Shown one piece after another: positions 24,701 to 33,477 of a DNA stretch of 64,000 bases. The position numbers and the translations under genes were made by a program. The notes under the pieces are model-generated. The model had not been told where the DNA came from and searched no databases. It worked only from the letters and a program-made list of their open reading frames with translations. Source of the DNA: UBA699 sp050261915. Lineage in GTDB: Bacteria > Bacillota > Clostridia > Clostridiales > Clostridiaceae. The stretch is from positions 69,310-133,309 of the forward strand of contig JBLNDT010000057.1 of NCBI GenBank assembly GCA_050261915.1, read 5' to 3'. The first letter of the stretch is position 1. The number at the start of each line of letters is the position of its first letter.

Positions 24701-25652
24701 ATTTATCTGCTGTAGTTTCTTCAGCAGCCTTTTCTGCAGCGGCTTTTGCAGCTTTTTCTGCCGCAGCCTTTGCAGCTGCTTCTTTAGCAGCTTTTGCAGC
24801 AACTGCTGCAGCTTCTTTTAATGCTTCACCCTGAGCTATAGCTACAGGTGTTAAACCTTTTATTGCTCCAGTTGGACATTTCGCAAGACAAGTAGCGTTA
24901 TCGCATTTTTCAAGACAAATATGTGCATCAACTTTAGCAAGATTATTTTCAACTGTAATTGCATCAAACGGACAGCTCTTCTTACAGATTCCACAGCCTA
25001 TACATGCAACTGAACATAATTTACGTGCGTCTGCACCCTTATCTTTAGAGTTACAGAGAACGCTAACATGTGATCCTATTGGAACCATTCCAATTACCTG
25101 TTTAGGACAAACTGTTTCGCATTTTCCACAACCTGTACATTTCTTTTCATCAACCTTTGGAAGCCCGTCTGGTCCCATATGAAGAGCATCAAAAGGACAA
25201 TTGTTAGCACAAGTTCCAAGACCCATACATCCAAATTGACATCCTTTAGGACCTCCAGAAAGCTGGCTTGCAGCTATACAATCCTGAACTCCCTCATATT
25301 TATATTTCTGAACAGCAACTTCTTTTGTGCCTTTACATCTAACTTGTGCTACTCTAGGCTCGATTTCTGGAGCAACTTTTCCAGTAAGTTGTGCAACCAA
25401 ATCTGCTATAGGCTTTTTACCTGGTATGCAAAGATTTGGAGGAACATCTGGATTGTTTGCAACTGCTTCAGCATAAGCTAAACAACCGGCATATCCGCAG
25501 GCACCACACTGACCTTTTGGAAGTATATCTTCAACAAGGTGGATAACCGGGTTTATTTCCATTGCAAATTTTTTATTTACATAGGCTAGTACAAATCCGA
25601 AGATTAAACCAACCCCAGTCATTACAACAAGAACCATTATTGCAGTATTCAT
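24699..25652 (-). CDS. rnfB: RnfB, iron-sulfur subunit of the Rnf complex
   Basis: 317 residues. An N-terminal membrane helix is followed by a CGACGYAGC cluster motif (Fe-S domain), a cysteine-rich stretch (GCQFGCMGLGTCANNCP) and ferredoxin-like CTGCGKCETVCP and CIGCGICKKSCP motifs, giving several [4Fe-4S] clusters. RnfB is the likely entry point for electrons from reduced ferredoxin in the ion-pumping Rnf complex (ferredoxin:NAD+ oxidoreductase). The last ~50 residues are an alanine/lysine/glutamate tail not needed by the core fold. Last gene of the rnfCDGEAB cluster; ATG behind AAAGGAG. Confidence 0.95.
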   Translation of the reverse strand: MNTAIMVLVVMTGVGLIFGFVLAYVNKKFAMEINPVIHLVEDILPKGQCGACGYAGCLAYAEAVANNPDVPPNLCIPGKKPIADLVAQLTGKVAPEIEPRVAQVRCKGTKEVAVQKYKYEGVQDCIAASQLSGGPKGCQFGCMGLGTCANNCPFDALHMGPDGLPKVDEKKCTGCGKCETVCPKQVIGMVPIGSHVSVLCNSKDKGADARKLCSVACIGCGICKKSCPFDAITVENNLAKVDAHICLEKCDNATCLAKCPTGAIKGLTPVAIAQGEALKEAAAVAAKAAKEAAAKAAAEKAAKAAAEKAAEETTADK

Positions 25653-25668
25653 TGTTCAAAGCTCCTTT

Positions 25669-26247
25669 CTACAGCGCAATCATGCCTGAAAAACCTAGGA
25701 AGGACAATGCCAGCATACCAGCTAATATAAATGCTATGCCAAGACCTTCTAATGGTTTAGGTACATCTGCCAATCTTAATTTTTCTCTTAAGCTTGCCAT
25801 AAGGATTATAGCTAGTGCAAAACCAGCACCTGATCCTATAGCATTTACTATACTCTTTACAAAGTTAAAATTTGATTCTGCATTTAAAAGTGGAACGGAA
25901 AGAACTATACAGTTAGTAGCTATAAGCAGCAGGTATATTCCCCACATATTGTATAATGCAGGAGCCTGTTTCTTTATAATTATTTCCAACAACTGAACGA
26001 AACTTGCTATAAGCAAAACGAAAACAACAGTAGTCAAGAACGTTAATCCAAATGGTGCCAGTATAAAATGGTATACAAGCCATGCCAGCATTGAACTCAA
26101 AGTCATTACTGAGGTTACAGCCATACCCATACCAACGGAAGCATTAAGGTTCTTGGATACACCAAAGAATATACAAAGACCTAAGAATCTTGTAAGCACG
26201 AAGTTGTTAACAACTACGGCGCTCATAAACAGGGTAAAATATTCCAT
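25669..26247 (-). CDS. rnfA: RnfA, integral membrane subunit
   Basis: 192 residues, six membrane helices. The conserved NNFVLTRFLGLCIFFGVSK carries the cysteine that, with its RnfE counterpart, coordinates an intramembrane iron-sulfur centre. RnfA and RnfE are inverted-topology homologues that form the ion channel core of the complex. Its start overlaps the rnfE stop by one base, and rnfB follows after 16 bases. Confidence 0.95.
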   Translation of the reverse strand: MEYFTLFMSAVVVNNFVLTRFLGLCIFFGVSKNLNASVGMGMAVTSVMTLSSMLAWLVYHFILAPFGLTFLTTVVFVLLIASFVQLLEIIIKKQAPALYNMWGIYLLLIATNCIVLSVPLLNAESNFNFVKSIVNAIGSGAGFALAIILMASLREKLRLADVPKPLEGLGIAFILAGMLALSFLGFSGMIAL

Positions 26248-26870
26248 TATGCTTCACCTCTCTCTGCTTTTACTCTTTCTCTGTAAGCATTCCATACTTT
26301 AACTCCGCCAACCATGTAGCCGATAAGTATGAATCCACCTGCAGGAAGTATCATTATTAATGCAGGATTGTACCATGAACCAAGTATTTGAATTCCAAAT
26401 ATTGATCCCATACCAAACAATTCACGAACAATTCCTATGGAAAGCATGGCAACAAAGAATCCTGATCCCATACCAAGACCATCAAAGAATGATGGTATTA
26501 CTTTATTTTTAGCTGCAAAAACTTCAGCTCTTGCAAGTATTATAGCAAAAACAACAACTAGTGCCAGGTATATTCCAAGTGCCTTGTAGAGCACAGGAGC
26601 ATACGCCTGAAGAAGCAACTGAACTAATGTAACGATTGTTGCTATTGAAGTAATATAAACTGGTACACGAACCTTAGGGTTAACTAGCTTTCTTGTTATT
26701 GAAACAACACAGTTGTTTGCAGTTATAACGAATAGCACCGCACCACCCATGGTCATTGCATTTATAGCTGTGGAAGTAACCGCTAGAGCCGGGCAAAGAC
26801 TTAAAGCAAGAACAAATATAGGGTTTTCGTCAATTATGCCTTTTTTGTATATATTCCATAATTCTTTCAT
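26247..26870 (-). CDS. rnfE: RnfE, integral membrane subunit
   Basis: 207 residues with six helices, paralogous to RnfA. The segment NPIFVLALSLCPALAVTSTA holds the conserved cysteine motif (LxLCPxLAVT), and FDGLGMGSGFFVAML is also typical. It pairs with RnfA in the membrane to couple electron flow to Na+ or H+ transport; which ion is used cannot be read from the sequence. ATG behind AGGAGG, one base after rnfG. Confidence 0.95.
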   Translation of the reverse strand: MKELWNIYKKGIIDENPIFVLALSLCPALAVTSTAINAMTMGGAVLFVITANNCVVSITRKLVNPKVRVPVYITSIATIVTLVQLLLQAYAPVLYKALGIYLALVVVFAIILARAEVFAAKNKVIPSFFDGLGMGSGFFVAMLSIGIVRELFGMGSIFGIQILGSWYNPALIMILPAGGFILIGYMVGGVKVWNAYRERVKAERGEA

Positions 26871-26871
26871 G

Positions 26872-27432
26872 TTACTTACCTCCTATAAACTTGTCTACTT
26901 CTTCTACAGCTTCTTTTACACCTTTAGTAACGGCTTTAGAGGAAATTGTAGCGCCTGTCATTGCCTGAACATTTTTTGTGTTTGAAGGATCCTTGGTAAC
27001 AACTAAATCTTCAGCAGTTTTACCTATAATCTGCTTCTTAAAGTTTTCTTTGTTAGCATTGTCTCCAAGTCCAGGAGTTTCATTATGTGACAATATATCA
27101 TATCTTATAACTTTTCCTTCTGGTGATACAGCAACTAGCATTTTTATAGCTCCGCCGTAGCCCTTTGTTTCACCAGGTACTACATAAGCTATAACTTTTC
27201 CGCCTTTTTCAGCTTCATACCAGCCTGTTTTACCTGATATTTCTTTAAAGCTGTCTGCTTCAGTAACCAATGATTTCATAGTTTCCTGTTTCATTAAAAC
27301 TGCCTTCTTTGCTGCCACCGGTGCTGTTACAAAATAAGTACCAGCTATTATTGCTCCAGATATGAAGCAGGCAGCAGTAAGGTTCATTGCAATCTGTACT
27401 ATTGAATATTGTTTTTCATGATGATCTGACAT
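26872..27432 (-). CDS. rnfG: RnfG, covalent flavoprotein subunit
   Basis: 186 residues: one N-terminal membrane helix, then an FMN-binding domain with the flavinylation motif TGATISS near residue 158 (threonine carries FMN in the family). It sits on the outer face and passes electrons between the RnfA/E centre and RnfD. The ATG at 27432 is used: GGAGG, overlapping the end of rnfD, lies upstream, and the TTG at 27438 is within the spacer. Part of the rnf operon. Confidence 0.93.
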   Translation of the reverse strand: MSDHHEKQYSIVQIAMNLTAACFISGAIIAGTYFVTAPVAAKKAVLMKQETMKSLVTEADSFKEISGKTGWYEAEKGGKVIAYVVPGETKGYGGAIKMLVAVSPEGKVIRYDILSHNETPGLGDNANKENFKKQIIGKTAEDLVVTKDPSNTKNVQAMTGATISSKAVTKGVKEAVEEVDKFIGGK

Positions 27433-27438
27433 TTTCAA

Positions 27439-28428
27439 TTACCTCCTTGCGCCAAATTTAACTGGAGGGCATAGTCGGTCGATTAATGGAGTAAGAGCAT
27501 TCATTAACAATATTGAATAACAAACGCCTTCTGGATAACCGCCTTTTAACCTTATAAGTGTAGTTAACAAACCACAGCCTAAGGCAAATATAACTTGTCC
27601 CTTCCTAGTAAGAGGAATAGTTACCATATCTGTTGCCATGAAGAAAGCACCAATTACAAGTCCACCTGACATCATGTGAAGTATTGGGTCTCCTGTAAAC
27701 AGACCTGCTGGTCCAAAAATCCAAGTAAGTAATCCTACGCTGCCTATCATAACAACTGGAATCTGCCAATTAACATATTTCTTGTATATAAGGAATAGTC
27801 CGCCAAGTACCAAAAGTATTGTGGAGGTTTCTCCTAAAGAACCGTTTCTGTTACCTATCAATAAAGCCTGGTATAAATGAGCAGTTCCGCCATAAGCCGT
27901 AACTACTGCATCATAACCCTGCTGTTTTAACATGTTAAGTGGTGTCGCTGATGATACAACATCTACACTTGACTGAATCTTTGTCCATGTAGTCATTGCT
28001 ACAGGCCATGATACCATAAGTGCAGCTCTTCCTATATGAGCAGGGTTGAATATGTTGTATCCAAGTCCTCCCATAGAATGCTTAGCTATAACTATTGATA
28101 TGAAAGATCCTATTGCAGCCATATAGTATGGAAGTGAAGGCGGCAGACACATAGTCAATAGAAGTCCTGTTAAGAATGCACTTCCATCCATAACAGTTAT
28201 AGGCTTCTTTCTTACTTTTTCTGTAACATATTCAAAGAATACTGCGGATAATATACCAACTACCAATAATATGAATGCGTGCATACCAAAGTGATATGCT
28301 CCATATAATGCAGCGGGAGCCAGTGCTATATTTACGGTCCACATAATTTTGCTTATTGATTCATCAGAACGAATGTGCGGTGAGGTGGACACGGTTAGTA
28401 AATTTTCATTTAATTTTGCTTCAGCCAT
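27439..28428 (-). CDS. rnfD: RnfD, integral membrane flavoprotein subunit
   Basis: 329 residues with about nine or ten helices. The covalent-FMN motif SSATPLNML (S-x-A-T) is present near residue 158, and HSMGGLGYNIFNPAHIGRAAL is the usual segment before it. RnfD/NqrB-type subunits carry FMN and riboflavin in the ion-translocating path. ATG behind GGGGGTG, 13 bases after rnfC. Confidence 0.95.
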   Translation of the reverse strand: MAEAKLNENLLTVSTSPHIRSDESISKIMWTVNIALAPAALYGAYHFGMHAFILLVVGILSAVFFEYVTEKVRKKPITVMDGSAFLTGLLLTMCLPPSLPYYMAAIGSFISIVIAKHSMGGLGYNIFNPAHIGRAALMVSWPVAMTTWTKIQSSVDVVSSATPLNMLKQQGYDAVVTAYGGTAHLYQALLIGNRNGSLGETSTILLVLGGLFLIYKKYVNWQIPVVMIGSVGLLTWIFGPAGLFTGDPILHMMSGGLVIGAFFMATDMVTIPLTRKGQVIFALGCGLLTTLIRLKGGYPEGVCYSILLMNALTPLIDRLCPPVKFGARR

Positions 28429-28441
28429 TAACTTTCACCCC

Positions 28442-29776
28442 CTATTTTTGTGCAGCCTTGGCAGCAGCAGCTTTAGCTGCATTTTGTGCCTTGCTATATT
28501 TAATGTATTGAACTATATTACGTTTTGCAGGACAGCCGTAAACACAGCTTCCGCATTCAATACAATCCAAAAGGCTGTAATCTTCTTTAGCTTCCTCAAC
28601 GAGATTTCTTTCACCAAGTATGCTTAACATGCTTGGGTTAAGTCCCATTGGACAAGCATCTATACATTTACCACATCTTATACAAGGTGATTCAGTGCCA
28701 GTATTAGCTTCACCCTTGGCAAATAATAGTATTCCTGAAGAACCCTTCATTATTGGGAAATCAGCACCAGATAGTGCAAATCCCATCATTGGTCCTCCTG
28801 AGATTAACTTTTCTGGCTGGCTTGAGAAGCCGCCGCATAGGTCTATAGCATCTTGAATTGATGAACCAATCCTAAGTAAAAGGTTCTTAGGCTCCTTTAT
28901 AGCTTGGCCACTTACAGTTGTTACTCTTTCTATTAGTGGAATACCTTGTGTTACAGCATCACAAATTGCAGCAACTGTTCCAACGTTTTGAACTACAACT
29001 CCAACATCCATTGGAAGTCCGCCGGATGGTACTTCCTTGTTAATCAGTGCCTTTATAAGCATTTTTTCAGCACCTTGAGGGTATCTTGTAGGCAATGCTA
29101 CTACCTTTATGTCTGTTCCTTCAACTGCTTTTTTCATTGCTTCCACAGCATCCATTTTGTTTTCTTCAATTCCGATAAATCCGTTTGTAACACCTAGAGC
29201 CTTCATTACTATTTTGACTCCTGTTGCTACTCTTTCTGATTCTTCAAGCATCATTCTGTGGTCCGCTGTTAAATATGGTTCACATTCAGCAGCATTTAAT
29301 ATAAAGGTATCAATTTTCTTTTCTGGAGGTGGTGCAAGTTTAACATGAGTAGGAAATGTAGCTCCTCCCATACCAACTATACCAGCTTCCTTAATAATGC
29401 CTTTGATAGTATTTGAGTCTAATTTCTGCCAATCTCTCTCTGCAGGAATTCCATCCATCCACTGGTCTTGTCCATCGTTTTCAATAACAATAGACATGCA
29501 TTTTCCAAACATTGGATGAGGATATTCAGCAACGTCAATAACTTTTCCTGATATCGAAGCATGTATAGGGCTGGATACAAAAGCATCACTACTAGCAATA
29601 ACTTGTCCCTTTTTAACTTCATCACCTTTATTTACTACAGGCGTACAAGGAGCACCAATGTGCTGTCTTACAGGAATTATTACTTTGCTTGGCAGAGGTG
29701 CTACTTCGATCGCTTTACCAGCAGTATAGCTTTTTCGATCATTTGGGTGCACTCCACCGCGAAACAATTTTGCCAT
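28442..29776 (-). CDS. rnfC: RnfC, NADH-binding peripheral subunit
   Basis: 444 residues. A biotinyl-like fold at the N-terminus (VKKGQVIASSDAFVSSPIHASISG), the flavin/NADH-binding Rossmann-like region (GIVGMGGATFPTHVK), an SLBB-like segment, and two C-terminal [4Fe-4S] motifs (CIRCGKCIDACP and CIECGSCVYGCP). It is the NAD+-reducing face of the complex. The last ~15 residues are alanine/lysine rich, like RnfB. First of the six rnf genes, 91 bases after rseC. Confidence 0.95.
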   Translation of the reverse strand: MAKLFRGGVHPNDRKSYTAGKAIEVAPLPSKVIIPVRQHIGAPCTPVVNKGDEVKKGQVIASSDAFVSSPIHASISGKVIDVAEYPHPMFGKCMSIVIENDGQDQWMDGIPAERDWQKLDSNTIKGIIKEAGIVGMGGATFPTHVKLAPPPEKKIDTFILNAAECEPYLTADHRMMLEESERVATGVKIVMKALGVTNGFIGIEENKMDAVEAMKKAVEGTDIKVVALPTRYPQGAEKMLIKALINKEVPSGGLPMDVGVVVQNVGTVAAICDAVTQGIPLIERVTTVSGQAIKEPKNLLLRIGSSIQDAIDLCGGFSSQPEKLISGGPMMGFALSGADFPIMKGSSGILLFAKGEANTGTESPCIRCGKCIDACPMGLNPSMLSILGERNLVEEAKEDYSLLDCIECGSCVYGCPAKRNIVQYIKYSKAQNAAKAAAAKAAQK

Positions 29777-29867
29777 TTTTAAACACCTCTCTCAATAAAA
29801 TTAATTTATATTTAAAGTAAGCAATAAAAAATATATTATAGCTTTTTAACTTTAGTCCTATTTACAA

Positions 29868-30284
29868 TTATACTATATTTGTTATAACCGGCTGCATCTT
29901 TACATCATTTCTTGCAGATTTGTCAAAGAACTTAATATATAATACTGATAAGGCAAATGCAATTATGCCTCCTATAACCTGAAAAGTAACAATTGAATTT
30001 GAACCAATATTATTTGCAGCATAACCTCCAGCCATGGCCCCTAAAAAAATTGCAACCAGAGGTAGTATATAAACAATAAACGCAGCTTGAAGCATATTTA
30101 CTTCTTGGATTTCAAAAGTGACATTCTGCCCTACTTTTGCTCCAATAGGATTTCTTGCATCCAGTATCATGGCATTATCTCCAGGGCATGCACCGCAATT
30201 CTTGCAGTCACCGTGCCTTGTTGCTCTTACTTTGGCCATATTCCCATGAACTTCAACTACAATTCCTACCTGTTCCTTCTTCAT
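29868..30284 (-). CDS. RseC/SoxR-reducing family protein
   Basis: 138 residues. The N-terminal half has HGDCKNCGACPGDNAM, a CxxCxxC motif, and the second half two membrane helices. RseC family proteins often accompany rnf genes and have been linked to SoxR reduction with Rnf in enterobacteria; in clostridia they are the usual first gene of rnf clusters, with an assembly or redox role suggested but unproven. ATG behind AGGAGG. It is probably co-transcribed with rnfC, as no terminator is seen in the 91-base gap. Confidence 0.85.
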   Translation of the reverse strand: MKKEQVGIVVEVHGNMAKVRATRHGDCKNCGACPGDNAMILDARNPIGAKVGQNVTFEIQEVNMLQAAFIVYILPLVAIFLGAMAGGYAANNIGSNSIVTFQVIGGIIAFALSVLYIKFFDKSARNDVKMQPVITNIV

Positions 30285-30905
30285 GATTCACACCTCCTAA
30301 AGGCATATAAAAATGTACTAAATATTAAATATATATTATATCAAATATAAGTGCATTTTGCACCGAAAATGTTGTTTCCAAATCTGTATTACTATTTTTT
30401 TTCTGCTGTACCATATAATAGATTTGGGTTTTTGATGTGTGTTATAAAAAATATCTACGTTTGTAATTATACCTGTTAAAAAAATAATTACAATACTTTT
30501 TGCAGGATATTGCATAAAAATATTTTGCTTAAAATCAAAAAAATTAACGTGTTTGTTAAAAATATACTCTTTAAGTTCTAAAAAACTCTATTCTTTGTTT
30601 CATTATTAAATATTACAATCTGATAAATATAGCATTTTTTGATACATTTCAGTTAATAAATCCAATTATATTCCAATCTTTATGATTTATGTACAAACAA
30701 TGTATAAAATTTAACAATTTAAGCTTATTTGCAACTGTTGGTTTTATATAATGCATTTTTTAATTCATTTTGATAATATTTATGCAATTGCGTAAAATTT
30801 CAAATATAGTTGTTTCAGAATATTTTGAAAACTTTTATAATAATGAAATTTTAGTATTATATTTTTTTTTATTTGTTGTTATATTGTTTTTTTCTATTAA
30901 TTAAT
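30285..30905. other. 620-bp AT-rich intergenic region with the probable rseC-rnf promoter
   Basis: No gene is visible on either strand. On the minus strand a TATAAT (30335-30340) lies about 50 bases before the rseC start. A perfect dyad GTGCA-TTT-TGCAC (30351-30363) overlaps the weak -35 position and could be an operator. The remaining ~500 bases are A/T-rich, with no repeats, RNA gene or convincing riboswitch that I could identify. Confidence 0.5.
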
Positions 30906-30951
30906 AAAAAAACAACCAATGCTGCCTATAGTTTCATTGGTTGTTTTTTAT
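30906..30951 (-). terminator. Terminator of the dpaL-ygeY operon
   Basis: AAACAACCAATG/CATTGGTTGTTT stem with a 13-base loop and TTTTTTTATT on the minus strand, 5 bases after the ygeY stop. Confidence 0.92.
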
Positions 30952-30955
30952 GCTT

Positions 30956-32143
30956 TTATTTATTATATATGGACTTCAGCATTCCGTAGTAGCCGGCTGC
31001 CCCTTTTAACAATTGCTCTACTTCAATGTATTCATCTATAGTATGCGCCATGTTTTCTCTTGAAGGCCCAAAGCCAATGGTTTTAATTCCTTTTTCTCCA
31101 GCATAATGACTTCCATTTGTACAAAAAGAATAATGAGACAATCCTGTTTCTATACCCTCTCCTTTTATTCCTCTTATTGCTTTTATTACAAATTCGTCGC
31201 TAGCATCAATTATCCAGGCTGGAAAAAACCTTTCACCTTTAATTTTTTCACCAGTATAGCAGCGTTCTTCCCCAAATGCATAGGATACCCTGGCATCAAA
31301 CTCAATATCATCTTTTTTCATTTCATTTATAAGCGCTTGAATTGGTGCCAGCACACTTTCCTTTGTTTCGCCAACCAGGGTCCTTCTGTCAAAGGTTGCT
31401 CTGCAGTATTCAGGCACTACTGATGCACCAGGATAAGGATAGGATTTTATATCTGTGAGCACCAGTATACCTTTCCCAAGAATAGGGTGCTCCGGTGGCT
31501 TAACTTCCTGAACTCTTTCAATTAATTTTGACATTTTATAAACAGCATTTATCCCCTTGTCCGGATTTGCAGAATGGGCAGGTTTTCCAAAGGTTTCTAT
31601 TACTACTTCTGCCCTCCCACGCTGTCCAATTTTTACATTTAATTCAGAGGATTCCCCAATCACCACATAATCCGGATTTACTCTGGCACTTATGCTTGAA
31701 GATGCTATACCCTCAAACATTTCCTCATGTACCACACCTGAAATAAATATGTCACCATCAAAATCTTTAGCGAAATCTTTAGCGAAATTTGCTACACCCA
31801 CAATCATTGCACTTAACTGACCTTTCATGTCAGAAGCGCCTCTGCCATATATCTTTCCCGCCTTCACCTCTCCACCAAAAGGATCTACAGTCCATTTTGC
31901 TTCGTCTCCAACTGGTACAGTGTCCATATGGGCATCAAATAAAATTTTTACTCCCGGGTTCCTTCCTTTTATATGCCCTAAAACATTTCCATAACTATCT
32001 ACAGAATACTCATCAAACCCAAATTCCTTAAAAACACTTTTCAGCTCATCGGCCATAAGGTTTTCTTCTCCTGAGTAGCTTTTTATTCTTATAAGCCTCT
32101 GGCAAAGACTTGTAACTTCATTTTTAACATTATCCCTTAGCAT
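30956..32143 (-). CDS. ygeY: YgeY-like M20 family hydrolase
   Basis: 395 residues, M20 metallopeptidase/deacylase fold. Zinc-ligand motifs are FDAHMDTVPVGD, then GRGASDMKGQLSAM, VVHEEMFEG and a final histidine in GFGPSRENMAHTIDEY. Close to the YgeY type, linked in E. coli to the ygeX (diaminopropionate ammonia-lyase) cluster and predicted to cleave an amide of a diamino acid; the true substrate is unknown. The ATG at 32143 overlaps the end of dpaL by 7 bases; the TTG at 32164 is upstream of the AGGGGG site. Translationally coupled to dpaL, so the two should act in one catabolic route. Confidence 0.85.
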   Translation of the reverse strand: MLRDNVKNEVTSLCQRLIRIKSYSGEENLMADELKSVFKEFGFDEYSVDSYGNVLGHIKGRNPGVKILFDAHMDTVPVGDEAKWTVDPFGGEVKAGKIYGRGASDMKGQLSAMIVGVANFAKDFAKDFDGDIFISGVVHEEMFEGIASSSISARVNPDYVVIGESSELNVKIGQRGRAEVVIETFGKPAHSANPDKGINAVYKMSKLIERVQEVKPPEHPILGKGILVLTDIKSYPYPGASVVPEYCRATFDRRTLVGETKESVLAPIQALINEMKKDDIEFDARVSYAFGEERCYTGEKIKGERFFPAWIIDASDEFVIKAIRGIKGEGIETGLSHYSFCTNGSHYAGEKGIKTIGFGPSRENMAHTIDEYIEVEQLLKGAAGYYGMLKSIYNK

Positions 32144-33348
32144 ACTGGGTATTCCCCCTGCCAAACAATTTTTCTATACTTGTCCGGGTCTGTATCCCCT
32201 TCGGTACTGAACAACAGTACTCTTGAGTTTTCATCAAGACAAAGTTTTTCTTTTATTTCCTTTAGTTTCCCCATCTCCATCAACGCAGTTATAAGCCCTG
32301 CTGAAACAGCTCCAGATTCTCCAGAAACAACTTTTGTATCATTCTTTATACCGTTCCCAAGAATTCTCATTCCATAAGCCGAAACCCAATCAGGACATGA
32401 TACAAAGGCATGACAATAGTTTTTAAGAATTTCCCAGCCCAAAGTATTAGCCTCTCCACAGGCTAGTCCAGCCATAATAGTATTCATTTCTCCTCCTACA
32501 GCTACAAGTGTTCCATCTTCCTTTAAGGCAGACCTATATAGGCAGTCAGCTGCATCTGCTTCCACCACAATTGTTTTAGGACATTCTTCTCCAAACACTG
32601 AAGCAAAAAAGCCAAGTACCCCTGAAGCAAAGGAACCAACTCCAGCTTGAACAAATATGTGGGTTGGCTTTTCTACTCCAGCTTTTCTCATTTGCTCCAG
32701 AGCCTCAAAAGCCATAGTCCCATACCCCTGCATGATCCATGATGGTATGTCTTCATATCCTTCCCAGGCAGTATCCTGTACCATTACACCATTGTTATTA
32801 TTGGCATAATCATTTGCAAGCCTAACTGCATCATCATAATTAAGATCTGTAATTTCAGCCTCTGCCCCTTCTGCTCTAATGTTTTCAAGCCTTGTTAATG
32901 AAGAACCCTTAGGCATATAAACCACAGACTTTTGTCCAAGCCTATTTGCTGTCCAAGCAACACCTCGACCGTGGTTTCCGTCAGTTGCTGTAACAAAGGT
33001 TATATCCCCGAGTCTTTCCTTTGTTTCATTAGAGGTGAGTAAATTATAATTCACTTCAGATATATCCAGCTTCAGCTTCCCGGCAAGATATTTTCCCATG
33101 GCAAGAGAGCCTCCAAGGACTTTAAATGCATTTAACCCAAATCTATAAGACTCGTCTTTAATAAATATTTTATTAACACCTAATCGCTGAGCCAGGTTGT
33201 CAAGTGATACCAGTGGTGTTTCAGTATATTCCGGAAAGCTTTCATGAAACCTTTTCCCTTTTAATATCTCCTCATGGCTTAAAAACTTTATGCTTTCTGC
33301 TTTGTTCCCCTTTGGCAGATTGTTTAAAACACATTTTATTTCCCCCAT
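32137..33348 (-). CDS. dpaL: Diaminopropionate ammonia-lyase
   Basis: 403-residue fold-type II PLP enzyme. FIKDESYRFGLNAFKVLGG holds the Schiff-base lysine; TATDGNHGRGVAW and the glycine-rich VQAGVGSFASGVLG bind the cofactor phosphate. The length and order match DpaL/YgeX, which converts 2,3-diaminopropionate to pyruvate and two ammonia. Pyruvate and ammonium fit the amino-acid-fermenting context (Rnf, ortAB, glnA). The ATG follows GGGGGGATAAAA. It overlaps ygeY; nothing upstream is co-directional without a terminator. Confidence 0.9.
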   Translation of the reverse strand: MGEIKCVLNNLPKGNKAESIKFLSHEEILKGKRFHESFPEYTETPLVSLDNLAQRLGVNKIFIKDESYRFGLNAFKVLGGSLAMGKYLAGKLKLDISEVNYNLLTSNETKERLGDITFVTATDGNHGRGVAWTANRLGQKSVVYMPKGSSLTRLENIRAEGAEAEITDLNYDDAVRLANDYANNNNGVMVQDTAWEGYEDIPSWIMQGYGTMAFEALEQMRKAGVEKPTHIFVQAGVGSFASGVLGFFASVFGEECPKTIVVEADAADCLYRSALKEDGTLVAVGGEMNTIMAGLACGEANTLGWEILKNYCHAFVSCPDWVSAYGMRILGNGIKNDTKVVSGESGAVSAGLITALMEMGKLKEIKEKLCLDENSRVLLFSTEGDTDPDKYRKIVWQGEYPVC

Positions 33349-33438
33349 TTTTATCCCCCCATTACTAATTTATTATTAAGTTCAACATAAAATAATTTAT
33401 TCCTTCTAATATTTGCCCAAGATTTTCTGTTATTTTGA

Positions 33439-33468
33439 TAAAAAAAAGCCTTGGCAAATGCCAAAGCT
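33439..33468 (-). terminator. Terminator of the TtcA-like gene
   Basis: AGCTTTGGC/GCCAAGGCT stem (one G-T pair, ATTT loop) with TTTTTTTTAT on the minus strand. Confidence 0.88.
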
Positions 33469-33477
33469 CTCTAATAC

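Noticed and set aside
30700..30722. Rex operator in the rnf upstream spacer
   Set aside because: The sequence near TGTATAAAATTTAACAA matches one half of the consensus well but the other half poorly, and it is about 400 bases from the likely promoter.
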